Shown here one piece after another: positions 53,701-62,129 of a DNA stretch of 64,000 bases. Below the pieces are notes generated by a model. That model had not been told where the DNA came from, did no database searches, and was given only the letters and a program-made list of their open reading frames with translations. Origin of the DNA: Flavitalea plasmicola (GTDB taxonomy: Bacteria > Bacteroidota > Bacteroidia > Chitinophagales > Chitinophagaceae); NCBI RefSeq assembly GCF_030546645.1, contig NZ_JAUOTO010000002.1:806001-870000 (forward strand), written 5' to 3'. A program made the position numbers and the translations under genes. Position 1 is the stretch's first letter; each line of letters opens with the position of its first letter.

Positions 53701-54842
53701 CTGTGGATTCGAGCTGGGTGTATAACATCGATACAGGGAGGCTGGGAAGCTATTCACAAATAGGGACCAATAAGATCAGCGCCTCTCCGGGCGCAGGAAG
53801 TAACGATGGGTTCTTAGCCGTACCGCCCACCGGCACCGTCCGGACAAGCTCCGGCGCCGGCAGTCCCCGCTTTGACCTCACCGGCACGCCCAAGAAACTG
53901 CAGATCACCGCCTCCAACGGTACCACCGCACAAAAATTCGCCGCATTTGGCATCGCACACGCCACTTCCGTAGCCAGCGCTTTCTTCACTTTTACCTTGA
54001 ACGATGATCCATCCACCGATACGGTGGAATGGTCCTTTGCGATGGGCAAGAACAGCGCCTCCTCACCGTTCTTCAGCGGCAACACGGGTCTGCAAACGAA
54101 CAATACCGCCTTCCCTGATATTTTCGGAGCTTTCAAATGGGCCGTCTCCTCATCGGTCGTAAATTTCTTCTGCAGGGAAAGGTTATCCAATAATACGATT
54201 ACCAGCTTTACGCCGATCACTTCCTCCTTTTTCCATCGGGACAGCACGTATGCGATGGAAGTATATGCCAATGCCAGCACCAGGCAACAGACCTATGTCC
54301 GGGGTATCACTACCTATATGGTGCTGCCTCGCACCTATCATCTCTGGGCCAACAATACACAGCTGAACTATAAAGGCAGTGCTGGCTTCCCGGCTGACGA
54401 GATGCTGGGTGATACTACCATCTATGCCTTTATGATGGAAGGTAAGAATTGTGGTTCCATATCAGGAGGCGTAGTTTCTCCCAACAACACGGCCACGCTG
54501 ACCATCGGCCACACGCTGCAGCTGAACTATGCCCAGGCGAATGGTCCCGCCGGATTGAAAGCCATGACTAATACCCTGACGGCAACCTCCCTGGCATTGG
54601 CGCCGGCCGCGGTGACGCCAGGTCTCCGGCTGATGCCCAACCCGGCGCACGACTATATCCAGCTGCTGTTTACCGCGCCCAGGGCAGGTAAGACCATGAT
54701 CACTATTGTTTCAGTAAGTGGGAAGGTAGTTATGCGAAAAGAAGTGGCACTGGCCGCCGGAGAGAATTATATACCCGTGAATATATCGTCGCTGGCATCG
54801 GGCCTGTATTCGGTGAATGGCATATTACTCTTAAAAAAATAG
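50793..54842 (+). CDS. Giant secreted PL8 chondroitinase-like lyase with T9SS sorting domain
   Basis: This 1349-residue protein is longer than the about 1000 residues usual for chondroitin ABC lyases. After the signal peptide (MKQTFLAALCVALSWLTVRA), residues 22-170 form the lyase N-terminal sandwich (VHFDDSIPVNWTATTTS). An (alpha/alpha) toroid follows, with likely catalytic H433 and Y440 in HHNAHQVTY and a further conserved FPTENRYGRYQ at about 582-592. Then comes the PL8 super-sandwich. Residues about 960-1250 are an added beta-rich module, and the last 80 residues (LRLMPNPAHDYIQLL to the end) are a type A T9SS sorting domain. It should cleave chondroitin, dermatan sulfate or hyaluronan to unsaturated disaccharides at the cell surface. 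Confidence 0.88.
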   Translation: MKQTFLAALCVALSWLTVRAQSDVVHFDDSIPVNWTATTTSVLSLSTDHLKGGTHSLKWTAAAGDTLRASSLGIGTDIGSSSHFYIYSPSAGQDTLIVQFLDNTNTVQREGHVLLNFSGWREYHRNLLTDYNYGGTLSRFNLQGARIIYRPGTPNASGSIWLDEVMFAGYGEARTPGPHMLLDHQHFAINPEDGPAGNPLESWLIHPDIVATSATPTELSGLDTVRSAWHRNPSTNLSLLSAAKSYVTGCNITRNADGSINGRPQTNITIYHLDTLTLLARYCGVLANAWLINSDAVAKSQLLLFTEYLLDQGLAEGGRNVIMMSDYPEIDSFATGFLQALPVYATAMRRDVIRMLRWSHEYNKIYQPTVTPGLNEDYLYKKTPYLYELAAADDAADSAVRDLKCLSRWLEENTLAGQGGRDGVKPDGTAFHHNAHQVTYLHAFASWINCAYNVRNTPFHISQTAYANISKVVKSLYLETSKGTIFGNSDCGRNPFPTSIPLADSNLRKLVAAGGALSGVPADTAMAAFYNYIYNTSYYTAPATDFDGYYAFNYAQLGVFRKNGWTVAMRGFTDRLFGAEIFPTENRYGRYQSYGAVEPLYLGQLTNTGYTNDGAGWDWNAPPGATTVRLPYPSLQAVPSKMEEHQLGSFAGALSLGKNGIFGMDFRQDTVSGNYSTNNLRFYKSVFAFDTILVCLGTGINASSGGNEVVTNLYQSLINDSINLDNITTKTAGSSRLKVDSPGHWIVNTPGTGYYIPKGNDSLVIVQGSQTTPRQSDLTGDSTSTAKASKAWLTHGSSPVNAKYQFVVVPGITATKMKDLSAILAQNNVYKVLSQTDTVHAVRYFSANLNAYVFFKAKSNVNIGFVKSISGKALLGAKENGDTLTLTIANPDLTAVSDSISYWRSTANTISLTVKGSWNVLENASNATVVSAGDSLTATFTLQDGFPAALKLVNPAANPSAPGVWTNQYPVDSSWVYNIDTGRLGSYSQIGTNKISASPGAGSNDGFLAVPPTGTVRTSSGAGSPRFDLTGTPKKLQITASNGTTAQKFAAFGIAHATSVASAFFTFTLNDDPSTDTVEWSFAMGKNSASSPFFSGNTGLQTNNTAFPDIFGAFKWAVSSSVVNFFCRERLSNNTITSFTPITSSFFHRDSTYAMEVYANASTRQQTYVRGITTYMVLPRTYHLWANNTQLNYKGSAGFPADEMLGDTTIYAFMMEGKNCGSISGGVVSPNNTATLTIGHTLQLNYAQANGPAGLKAMTNTLTATSLALAPAAVTPGLRLMPNPAHDYIQLLFTAPRAGKTMITIVSVSGKVVMRKEVALAAGENYIPVNISSLASGLYSVNGILLLKK

Positions 54843-54865
54843 GTCCCGTACGGGACCTATTTTTT
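54834..54865. terminator. Bidirectional terminator, perfect 32-base palindrome
   Basis: The sequence 54834-54865 equals its reverse complement. It has a GC-rich core (AGGTCCC and GGGACCT around GTAC), six A residues before it and six T residues after it. It therefore gives a hairpin plus T-run in both directions. It lies between the stop codons of PL8 (54842) and GH130 (54865), which converge, and includes the PL8 stop. Confidence 0.9.
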
Positions 54866-56040
54866 CATTTTATTGCGACTGCGATCTTCGAGTCCGCCGT
54901 CCCATAATATAAGAACCATTTGCCTTTGAAGCGAGCCAGCCCTTCCAGGAAACAGACCTCATTCACCTGACCTGTGACCTCATAAGGCTTGTCCGGCTTC
55001 ATGAAATAATTTTCCAGCCGTCGAACGATGCGGGTCGGCTCGTCCTTGTCCAGCAGCACCTGCGAAGCCGCGTACGTACCTTCAGGCAGCGCCGTATCTC
55101 CGATGGAGGGAATATTCCGGCTATTGAATATGAGCAGTATCCCCCGATCGGTCAGCATGGCGGGCGGGCCTGATTCCACCAGGTCGCAATCGAACTTCTT
55201 CTGCCGTGTGGGAACCACTATCTTCAGGTCGGGCATGGCCAGGGCCTGTCCCCGCAGCGCAATGGGGTCGGCTTCGCCGGAGGCTTTTTCCACGGGTGTC
55301 CAGTTGATCAGGTCGTCAGAAGTGGCGGCCCAGATGTTCTGGTCGCCCCAATACATCCAGTACCTGCCTTTTATGCGGGTGGCGATGATCCTGCCATTAT
55401 CATCATACTTTGACACGATGGAACCTGACTTGGACCATTTGTCCAGGTATTTTCCATTGCAAGCCCTTGCAAATGCCGGCCCTTGTTTGGTCCAGTGATG
55501 CAGATCGTGTGAGACCGCCACCAGCAGCCGGGCTTTGTCGCCGTCATAGGAAGTATAAGTCATATAGTATTGTCCCTGATCGTCCTCCACGATGCGGGGA
55601 TCTTCACAGCCGCCTTCCCATTCATATTTTTTGTATGCGTCATTATCCGGGTACAGCACGGGCGCGGGGCTGCGGGTGAAATGAAATCCATCTACGCTTT
55701 CGGCCAGACCTATACGGGAGGTACCGCCCGGCTTACCGATCTTATCCTGCGCGCGGTACAGCATATATATTTTGCCGTCCTTCACCACGATGGCGGGATT
55801 GAAGACATCTTTTTCCTCCCAGGCTATTTTCTTCTTTGAGATGGGGTCCGTAAATGTATTGGCGCCGGGCGTCAGCACCGGGTTTACGCTGTCCACTTTT
55901 ACGAATGGCAGGAGCGCCCAGCTGGTGGAGTCGGGTGCAACAGTCCCTTTGGGTGCGGCGGCTGCCGGCTGATCAGGCGTGGAATTACAACCCCACGCGG
56001 CGCACATCGCCACAATATAGAACAATAGATATCTTTTCAT
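54865..56040 (-). CDS. GH130-like mannoside phosphorylase/mannosidase lipoprotein
   Basis: This 391-residue lipoprotein (C18 in CAAWGCNS) has the five-bladed propeller of GH130. Typical stretches are WEEKDVFNPAIVVKDGKIYMLYRAQD, SRIGLAESVDGFHF, WEGGCEDPRIV and YYMTYTSYDGDKARLLVAVSHDL. GH130 members phosphorolyse or hydrolyse beta-mannosides, among them the mannosyl-GlcNAc core of N-glycans. The lipid anchor places this one in the periplasm or on the surface, where phosphorolysis is less likely, so a beta-mannosidase role is possible. It is the last gene of locus 2 and starts directly after the LamG gene stop. Confidence 0.85.
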   Translation of the reverse strand: MKRYLLFYIVAMCAAWGCNSTPDQPAAAAPKGTVAPDSTSWALLPFVKVDSVNPVLTPGANTFTDPISKKKIAWEEKDVFNPAIVVKDGKIYMLYRAQDKIGKPGGTSRIGLAESVDGFHFTRSPAPVLYPDNDAYKKYEWEGGCEDPRIVEDDQGQYYMTYTSYDGDKARLLVAVSHDLHHWTKQGPAFARACNGKYLDKWSKSGSIVSKYDDNGRIIATRIKGRYWMYWGDQNIWAATSDDLINWTPVEKASGEADPIALRGQALAMPDLKIVVPTRQKKFDCDLVESGPPAMLTDRGILLIFNSRNIPSIGDTALPEGTYAASQVLLDKDEPTRIVRRLENYFMKPDKPYEVTGQVNEVCFLEGLARFKGKWFLYYGTADSKIAVAIK

Positions 56041-57075
56041 CTACAGTGTTTTTTCATTGATATAGATAGAATGTACTTCCGCGTCTGTCAAGGTAGTCTT
56101 ATAAAACCGTATATCGTCCATCGACCCTATGAAATAACTGGCGCCCCAGAAATAGTTGGGATTGGAATTGTCCGTGAGATTATAATACTGCTTCGGCATT
56201 TCATTGCCTATGGCCAGGTCTACCGGAGAAGCGAGGGTCAGCGCAGCTCCCGGCGTATTGGTCCAGGTCTTCAGCAGATCGCCGTTGACATAGAATTTCA
56301 TAGTGCCGTCGGTATAGGAGACTGCCAGATGGGTCCAGGTATTAGCCGACACATTTCCCCCGCCGGCATCCCGGTCGTATATGGTATTGGAAACCGAGAC
56401 AGTGAGAAAAGGCACCGCTGTCCCATTGAGGTTGAACTTAAACCCATTCCAGCGATCCAAAGAGAACATATAGCTATTGGCCGTATTGGCAGTCATATTC
56501 ACCCACAAGCTGATGCTGAAGGACGGTGGGTTCAGCTCAGTTGCATAGGGCACCTGGATCATGGCGCCATTGTTGAAGCTATAGGCCATATCAGCCCTTC
56601 CAAACCTGTCGGTGGTCAATTGCGGCAATACGCCGCCATCCGCAGCCGTTGCGGCGCTGCTGCCTACATAACCGGTCTTCAGCATCCCGTCATGACCATG
56701 GCCGCTGGAATCCGCCGCATTCCCATTGAATTTCCAGTACGCTACCAGGTACTCCGCCGAGACCTCCTGGATCAGCTTAGTATTGAACTGCTGCGCAGCC
56801 AGGAGCAAATTATTATAGGCATTGTTCACTGACTCCTGGGTAAAGGGCTTGCTCTCCACCTGCGCAGCAAGGTCCAATGCAGCTTTAAGGGCTTCCCTGG
56901 CACCTTCGCTATAATTACCCGGCTTGTTTCCTTCCACGGCGTTGTCGTATACTTGTGTAAGCGAATCGGTGAGGTGTGTCAGCCTGCTTTTATCTGAATT
57001 ATAATCGGGGGCCTGCTCATTCTTTTTGCAGGAAAAGAGCACCAGTAAAAAGAAGATATATCTTATAGTACGCAT
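56041..57075 (-). CDS. LamG-domain surface lipoprotein (SusE/F position, locus 2)
   Basis: This 344-residue lipoprotein (C16 in VLFSCKK) has an N-terminal helical segment resembling a FIVAR domain (about residues 30-100, ending NNAYNNLLLAAQQFNTKL). A LamG/concanavalin-A-like beta-sandwich follows: YLVAYWKFNGNAADSSGHGHDG, PSFSISLWVNMTANT, THLAVSYTDGTMKFYVNGDLL and the closing YFIGSMDDIRFYKTTLTDAEV. It probably binds the locus 2 glycan at the cell surface next to SusD. It is 13 bases after the SusD stop. Confidence 0.85.
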   Translation of the reverse strand: MRTIRYIFFLLVLFSCKKNEQAPDYNSDKSRLTHLTDSLTQVYDNAVEGNKPGNYSEGAREALKAALDLAAQVESKPFTQESVNNAYNNLLLAAQQFNTKLIQEVSAEYLVAYWKFNGNAADSSGHGHDGMLKTGYVGSSAATAADGGVLPQLTTDRFGRADMAYSFNNGAMIQVPYATELNPPSFSISLWVNMTANTANSYMFSLDRWNGFKFNLNGTAVPFLTVSVSNTIYDRDAGGGNVSANTWTHLAVSYTDGTMKFYVNGDLLKTWTNTPGAALTLASPVDLAIGNEMPKQYYNLTDNSNPNYFWGASYFIGSMDDIRFYKTTLTDAEVHSIYINEKTL

Positions 57076-57088
57076 TGCAGTAAGATTT

Positions 57089-58594
57089 TTATTTACCTAA
57101 TTTCTTGTTTGCATCCCTTTCACTTTGCGGAATGGGGAACCATTTATTTTTCTCGTAGTTGAAGTTGGCGGAATTCTTAGACAGCGCGCTGGTGGCGTAG
57201 GCGCTGCCATACCGGATGACGTCGAAGAACCGGTGGAACTCCAATGCCAGCTCCGCCCTTCTTTCATTCCGGATCGCAGTCCTCAGCTGTCCCTGGTCGG
57301 TGGTGGTGATCTCCGGCAGCAGGCCGGCCGGAATTGTTCCATAACCAGGCAGGGATGGATCATTGAGGTAGGATTCACGGGCTCTTTTCCTTACTTTCTC
57401 AAGAGGAGCCAATGCGGCCAGGCTGTTACCACTCTCGTTCAGCGCCTCTGCTTCCACCAGCAGGATATCCGCCAGGCGGATGGCTTCATAATTTACACTG
57501 CCATCATTTTTCCGGGAGGTGGGCACTTCCGATAATGGCTGCACCATTTTTTTGGTGATATAGCCGGTGGTGGTCCAGGAAGGATCGAAAGGTTTGTCAA
57601 AATAGGGATGTCCCTGCCTGGCCATCGTATAGTCCAGCCTGGGATCACCTGGCTCGTAATTATCCACCAGGTCCTGCGTGGGATAGAAAAACCCATAGCC
57701 ACCCAGCGACCGGGGGGCAAACCATGCATTCAGCTCGTTCCCTAAGACGGGGCTGGACCCTGTGAGGTGATTGACGGAGAAAATAGCTTCTGAATTGATC
57801 TTTGTGCCGGCGCTGAAATTGTCCGTATAATTTTTGGTCAGTTCATAACCGGGTGTATTCTCCACCTGCTGGGCATATTGGGCTGCCAGCTGATAGTGAT
57901 TGGCCAGCGTGGAATGAAAAAGATAGGTCTTGGCCAATAAGGCCAGGGCTGCACCTTTCGTTACCCTTCCCAGGTCATCGCCGGATACACTGGCAGGAAG
58001 GTCCGGCGCCGCCGCCAGGCAATCCTGCTCCACCTGTCTGTAGATGCTGTCCTGGGCAATCGCGGGACTTTGCAGCTCTTCCGGCGTCTCTACTTTCAGG
58101 TGCAGGGGTATGTCACCGTAGCAGTTGGCAAGATTGAAATAATAGTAGGCGCGAAGGAACCGCGCCTGGGCAATGACGGACTTTTTAACGGCATCCGAGA
58201 CAGCTGTATTGGACGCCGGCAGTCCATCCAACACTACGTTACATTTGAACACCCCGTCATAGTATCTTTGCCACACGGCCTCTACGGCCGAGTTCGTGGG
58301 CAGGATATTAAATTGGTGAATGGCATCGAAATCGGCCTGATCTCCCGCCTGTCCGCCTTTCTCCGCATCGTCCGACGCCACATCTCCCAATACCCATATG
58401 GCATTGGAAGCCCCCGAAGTGAAGGACAGGGGAGCATAGGCAGCATTAACGGCCAATACGGCATTCGCGTCGGAGGTGAAATAATTGGTCGTAGTATAGT
58501 CGCCCAGCAGCTTCTTATCCAGGAATTTCCTGCAACCGCCACCAGCCAAAGCCGTGAGGATGAATAAGCAGATAAAAATATTTTTAGATCGCAT
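57089..58594 (-). CDS. susD: SusD/RagB-type glycan-binding lipoprotein (locus 2)
   Basis: This 501-residue lipoprotein starts at the ATG at 58594 (MRSKNIFICLFILTALAGGGC, lipid on C21). SusD features are DYTTTNYFTSDANAVLAVNAAY, VWQRYYDGVFKCNVVLDGLP, ARFLRAYYYFNLANCYGDIPL and RNERRAELALEFHRFFDVIRYG near the end. Upstream readings run into the SusC gene and carry no signal peptide. It is 16 bases after SusC and pairs with it as the locus 2 importer. Confidence 0.92.
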   Translation of the reverse strand: MRSKNIFICLFILTALAGGGCRKFLDKKLLGDYTTTNYFTSDANAVLAVNAAYAPLSFTSGASNAIWVLGDVASDDAEKGGQAGDQADFDAIHQFNILPTNSAVEAVWQRYYDGVFKCNVVLDGLPASNTAVSDAVKKSVIAQARFLRAYYYFNLANCYGDIPLHLKVETPEELQSPAIAQDSIYRQVEQDCLAAAPDLPASVSGDDLGRVTKGAALALLAKTYLFHSTLANHYQLAAQYAQQVENTPGYELTKNYTDNFSAGTKINSEAIFSVNHLTGSSPVLGNELNAWFAPRSLGGYGFFYPTQDLVDNYEPGDPRLDYTMARQGHPYFDKPFDPSWTTTGYITKKMVQPLSEVPTSRKNDGSVNYEAIRLADILLVEAEALNESGNSLAALAPLEKVRKRARESYLNDPSLPGYGTIPAGLLPEITTTDQGQLRTAIRNERRAELALEFHRFFDVIRYGSAYATSALSKNSANFNYEKNKWFPIPQSERDANKKLGK

Positions 58595-58610
58595 ATGATT
58601 AGTTTGAATA

Positions 58611-61600
58611 TTAGAAGTTAAGGTTGACGCCCGCAGTGAAAGTGCGCGCTGAAGGATAGGTGCCCCAGTCGATGCCCACCGCCTTATCCCCATCGCCTGA
58701 CGTCGCCGCATTGGCGCTGGTAGCCATTTCCGGATCAAGCCCTGTGTATTTGGTAATGGTGAATACATTCTGGACACTGACAAAAAACCGGACGGAGGAT
58801 ATCTTCCATCGTGATAATGTCTCCGACCCGAGGCGGTAACCCAGCTGCAGGTTCTTCAGCCGGAGATAGGACCCGTCTTCCAGGAACCTGGTAGATGCCT
58901 GCTTATTGTTCTGCGCCCCTGTCCAGCTCAGGCGTGGGAAAGTATTGGTAGAACCTTCTCCCGTCCAGCTTTTCGTAGCGACCCTTTCCGTGATGTTGAA
59001 GCTCCGGTAAAAGCCTTCTATGTCCGTGAGCACCTGGTTGTAGATCTTATTACCATTGACACCCTGAAAGAAGAGGGTCAGGTCGAAATTCCTATATCCA
59101 ACATTTCCCGTGAACCCATAGGAGAATTTTGGAATAGGGCTGCCTGCATACACCCGGTCCTTCTGATCGACAACCCCATCGTGGTTGATATCCCTGAATT
59201 TCACATCGCCCGGCTTGATACCTGCCCCCTGGTAGGCATGCGTGAACACCTCCAGCGCATTTTGGAAGATGCCATCCATTTTTAATAAATAGAACTCACC
59301 GATGGGCTGACCCACGGTAGTAATAGTTCCATTGAGGTTATTGTCGATGCGTCCTGCCGTCAGCGGTTTGCCACCCGCCAGAGAAGTCACTTCATTATGG
59401 ACGGTAGCCAGATTGGTGCTGAGCTCAAACCGCCAGTCCTTATTGATGGTCTTCCGGTAGTTGGCTTCGAACTCAAAGCCACTGTTGGTGATATTTGCCG
59501 CATTTTCGGTGGCGCTGGCAGCGCTGCCTGCGCTGCTGGGCTGCGGGGGAGACAGCAGCACATTCGATGTTTTTTTATTGTAATAGTCCACTGTAAAAAG
59601 CAGGGCATTATTGAAAAAACCCATGTCCAGCCCTATGTCCGTCTGGTTGCTCGTTTCCCACCGGACATTTGGGTTGCCTTTGGCGACGATCGTATAGGCG
59701 GGCGTTGCAGTCGTTCCGAAAGGATAATAGATGCTGCCGCCCCTGATGATGGTGGTATAAGGATGATTGCCGATCTCCTGGTTGCCGAGTTGTCCCCAAC
59801 CGGCCCTCAGCTTCATCAGCGAGACGGCGCGGACATTCTCCATGAATTTTTCCTTATCCATGCGCCAGCCCACTGACCCCGAGAAAAAGTTTCCATACCG
59901 GTCGCTGGGATCCAGCCGGCTGCTGCCATCTCTTCTCACGCTGAAGGTGGCCAGGTATTTATCGTTGTAGGCGTAGCTCAGCCTGCTGAAAACCGAGAAC
60001 AAGGCCCATTGGTCTTCGAGGCCGCCATTCAGCGGATTCTTAGTCCCGTTGTTCAGATATTGAAAAGAAGCGCCCTGGTCAATGAAGTCCTGTCTTGATG
60101 CAGAGAGCTGACGAATGTCGTTTGAGACGGCTTCCGCACCTGCAAGGACTTCCAGGGAATGATCGCCCATTTTCAAATTATAGGTGGCAGTATTCGTCCA
60201 GTTGTAGGTAAAATCATTCATGTAGGATTGCGCCAGCGAGTTGGGCGAATTCTGCAGACGCGCCGGGCTGCCCCAGGTGGGAAAGAATTGCTTGTATTCC
60301 GTCAGGATCAGGTTGGTGCCGATGTCGCTCCGGATACGCAGGTTCTTCACCGGCGTGACCTCCAGGTAGACGTCCCCCAAAATGGAGTAGTTATAGAAAT
60401 TCCTGTCTGTATTGGCAGCAAGGCCGACGGGATTCAGTCCATCCCCGAAAAACTCCCTGGGGTCCGGAATATCCACAAAATTGCCGGCCTTATCATAAAC
60501 GGGCGTAGCCGGCGTCCGGAATAAGGCATACCGGACCACACTGGGGCCAGGGTTCCCACTGCCATATCCATCACCAGAGCTGCCTACTTCCCGGTTCTTA
60601 TTATATCCCAGGTTGAGATTCATTCCAAACTTAAATACCCTGGACAAGGTGGTCGTCAATGCGCTCCGGAGGCTCAGGCGGTCGAATGCCGAATTCTTTA
60701 TCAGGCCCTGCTGGCCGAAATAATTGGCAGAGACAAAATATTGCGTATTGTCGCTGCCGCCACTGACCGACATCTGTACATTGGTCATATTAGCGGGCCG
60801 CAGCACTTCTTTCTGCCAGTTGACATCAGGCAGGGTATCCAGCATCGTGGCAGGGATCAATCCTCTTCCGTCATTGGTTGCGGCAACGTTGAAAGCATTT
60901 ACATACTGGCGGGTATTGGCCATTTTGATATAGTGTCCGGGGGTTTGCACGCCCGTGTAGCCTGAAAAGCCGAACCGCGGCCGCCCCTGTCGTCCTTTTT
61001 TGGTCGTCACCAGCACAACGCCGCTGGCCGCCCTGGCGCCATAAATGGAGGCGGAAGCAGCATCTTTCAGGATGCTGATATCCTCGATATCATTGGGAGA
61101 AATGGCGGCGATACCGTCCTTGGTAGGGACGCCATCAATGATGTACAGCGGGTTATTGTCGTTGATCGTGCCGATGCCGCGGATGCGGACATTGATAGGG
61201 CTTCCCGGCGCGCCTGTGCCTTGTGTCACCGTGACGCCGGCCGCCTTGCCCTGCATGATCTGGTCGATGCCGCCTACGGGAAGATTGCTGATATCGGCCG
61301 ATTTGATGGTGGATACTGCGCCGGTGTTGCTTTTCTTCCGGGTAGTGCCGTAGCCTATTACCACCACTTCATTGATATTGCCAGGCACGGTTTGCAGCAC
61401 GATGGAGAATTGTGTCCGGCCCGACACCGGTACTTCCTGCTGCTGGTAACCTATGTACGAAACCACCAGCGTGGCTTCCTCGGGGACCGTCAGTGTGAAA
61501 TTCCCGTTTGCGTCCGTGGATGTTCCGGCGGAGGTCCCTTTTACCTTCACGCTGGCCCCTGCCAGCGCGTCTCCGGCGGAGGAAGATACTTTACCCGTGA

Positions 61601-61955
61601 TGCGGACATCACCGGCCTCCGCGATGCGGGCTGTGACAACCACGAGGTTGCCCGTCAGCACCTGGTAAGTCAGCGGCGAATTACGGAGGACATTCTCCAG
61701 GATCTGGGGGACGGTGCGATCGACAGCCGAAACATCGATCTTGTCCTGGCGAGGTAATACGTCGTCCTTGTAAACAAAAGTATAGCTGCTTTTCTTCTGC
61801 AACAGGTCGAAGAACTGGGCCCAGCTAATGCCCTTTTCAGTAAGCGTAATCTTGTCCTGGGAATGAACTTTTGCCGAAACATGGAGGAATGTCAGCAGCA
61901 GAAAAGCAATCGAGAGTTTCATACGCAGAAGGATTTCACTAACATTTTTTTTCAT
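58611..61955 (-). CDS. susC: SusC/RagA-type TonB-dependent transporter with STN domain (locus 2)
   Basis: This 1114-residue outer-membrane importer has a signal region (MKLSIAFLLLTFLHVSAKVHS) and an STN domain (ITLTEKGISWAQFFDLLQKKSSYTFVY). The carboxypeptidase-like domain (VRITGKVSSSAGDALAGASVK), the plug (NEVVVIGYGTTRKKSNTGAV) and the barrel, ending YPSARTFTAGVNLNF, follow. It resembles the locus 1 SusC only in family terms. The STN domain implies control through the FecR and sigma factor at 62-64 kb. The ATG at 61955 is used; M12 (61922) could be the true start. Confidence 0.93.
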   Translation of the reverse strand: MKKNVSEILLRMKLSIAFLLLTFLHVSAKVHSQDKITLTEKGISWAQFFDLLQKKSSYTFVYKDDVLPRQDKIDVSAVDRTVPQILENVLRNSPLTYQVLTGNLVVVTARIAEAGDVRITGKVSSSAGDALAGASVKVKGTSAGTSTDANGNFTLTVPEEATLVVSYIGYQQQEVPVSGRTQFSIVLQTVPGNINEVVVIGYGTTRKKSNTGAVSTIKSADISNLPVGGIDQIMQGKAAGVTVTQGTGAPGSPINVRIRGIGTINDNNPLYIIDGVPTKDGIAAISPNDIEDISILKDAASASIYGARAASGVVLVTTKKGRQGRPRFGFSGYTGVQTPGHYIKMANTRQYVNAFNVAATNDGRGLIPATMLDTLPDVNWQKEVLRPANMTNVQMSVSGGSDNTQYFVSANYFGQQGLIKNSAFDRLSLRSALTTTLSRVFKFGMNLNLGYNKNREVGSSGDGYGSGNPGPSVVRYALFRTPATPVYDKAGNFVDIPDPREFFGDGLNPVGLAANTDRNFYNYSILGDVYLEVTPVKNLRIRSDIGTNLILTEYKQFFPTWGSPARLQNSPNSLAQSYMNDFTYNWTNTATYNLKMGDHSLEVLAGAEAVSNDIRQLSASRQDFIDQGASFQYLNNGTKNPLNGGLEDQWALFSVFSRLSYAYNDKYLATFSVRRDGSSRLDPSDRYGNFFSGSVGWRMDKEKFMENVRAVSLMKLRAGWGQLGNQEIGNHPYTTIIRGGSIYYPFGTTATPAYTIVAKGNPNVRWETSNQTDIGLDMGFFNNALLFTVDYYNKKTSNVLLSPPQPSSAGSAASATENAANITNSGFEFEANYRKTINKDWRFELSTNLATVHNEVTSLAGGKPLTAGRIDNNLNGTITTVGQPIGEFYLLKMDGIFQNALEVFTHAYQGAGIKPGDVKFRDINHDGVVDQKDRVYAGSPIPKFSYGFTGNVGYRNFDLTLFFQGVNGNKIYNQVLTDIEGFYRSFNITERVATKSWTGEGSTNTFPRLSWTGAQNNKQASTRFLEDGSYLRLKNLQLGYRLGSETLSRWKISSVRFFVSVQNVFTITKYTGLDPEMATSANAATSGDGDKAVGIDWGTYPSARTFTAGVNLNF

Positions 61956-62129
61956 ACATTTGAAATGTTGAGGTTAAATAATCAGAGACCTGAAATCCGG
62001 GCGGAGATTAGGTATCAGTACATGATTATACCCAACGCAGGGAGTGTGACAGCACTTCCTGTTTTTTTGGGCAAGCTTTTTATCGTTAGGAATATCTTAC
62101 ATATCCTTCGTTTTCAGTTTTGATATCTT

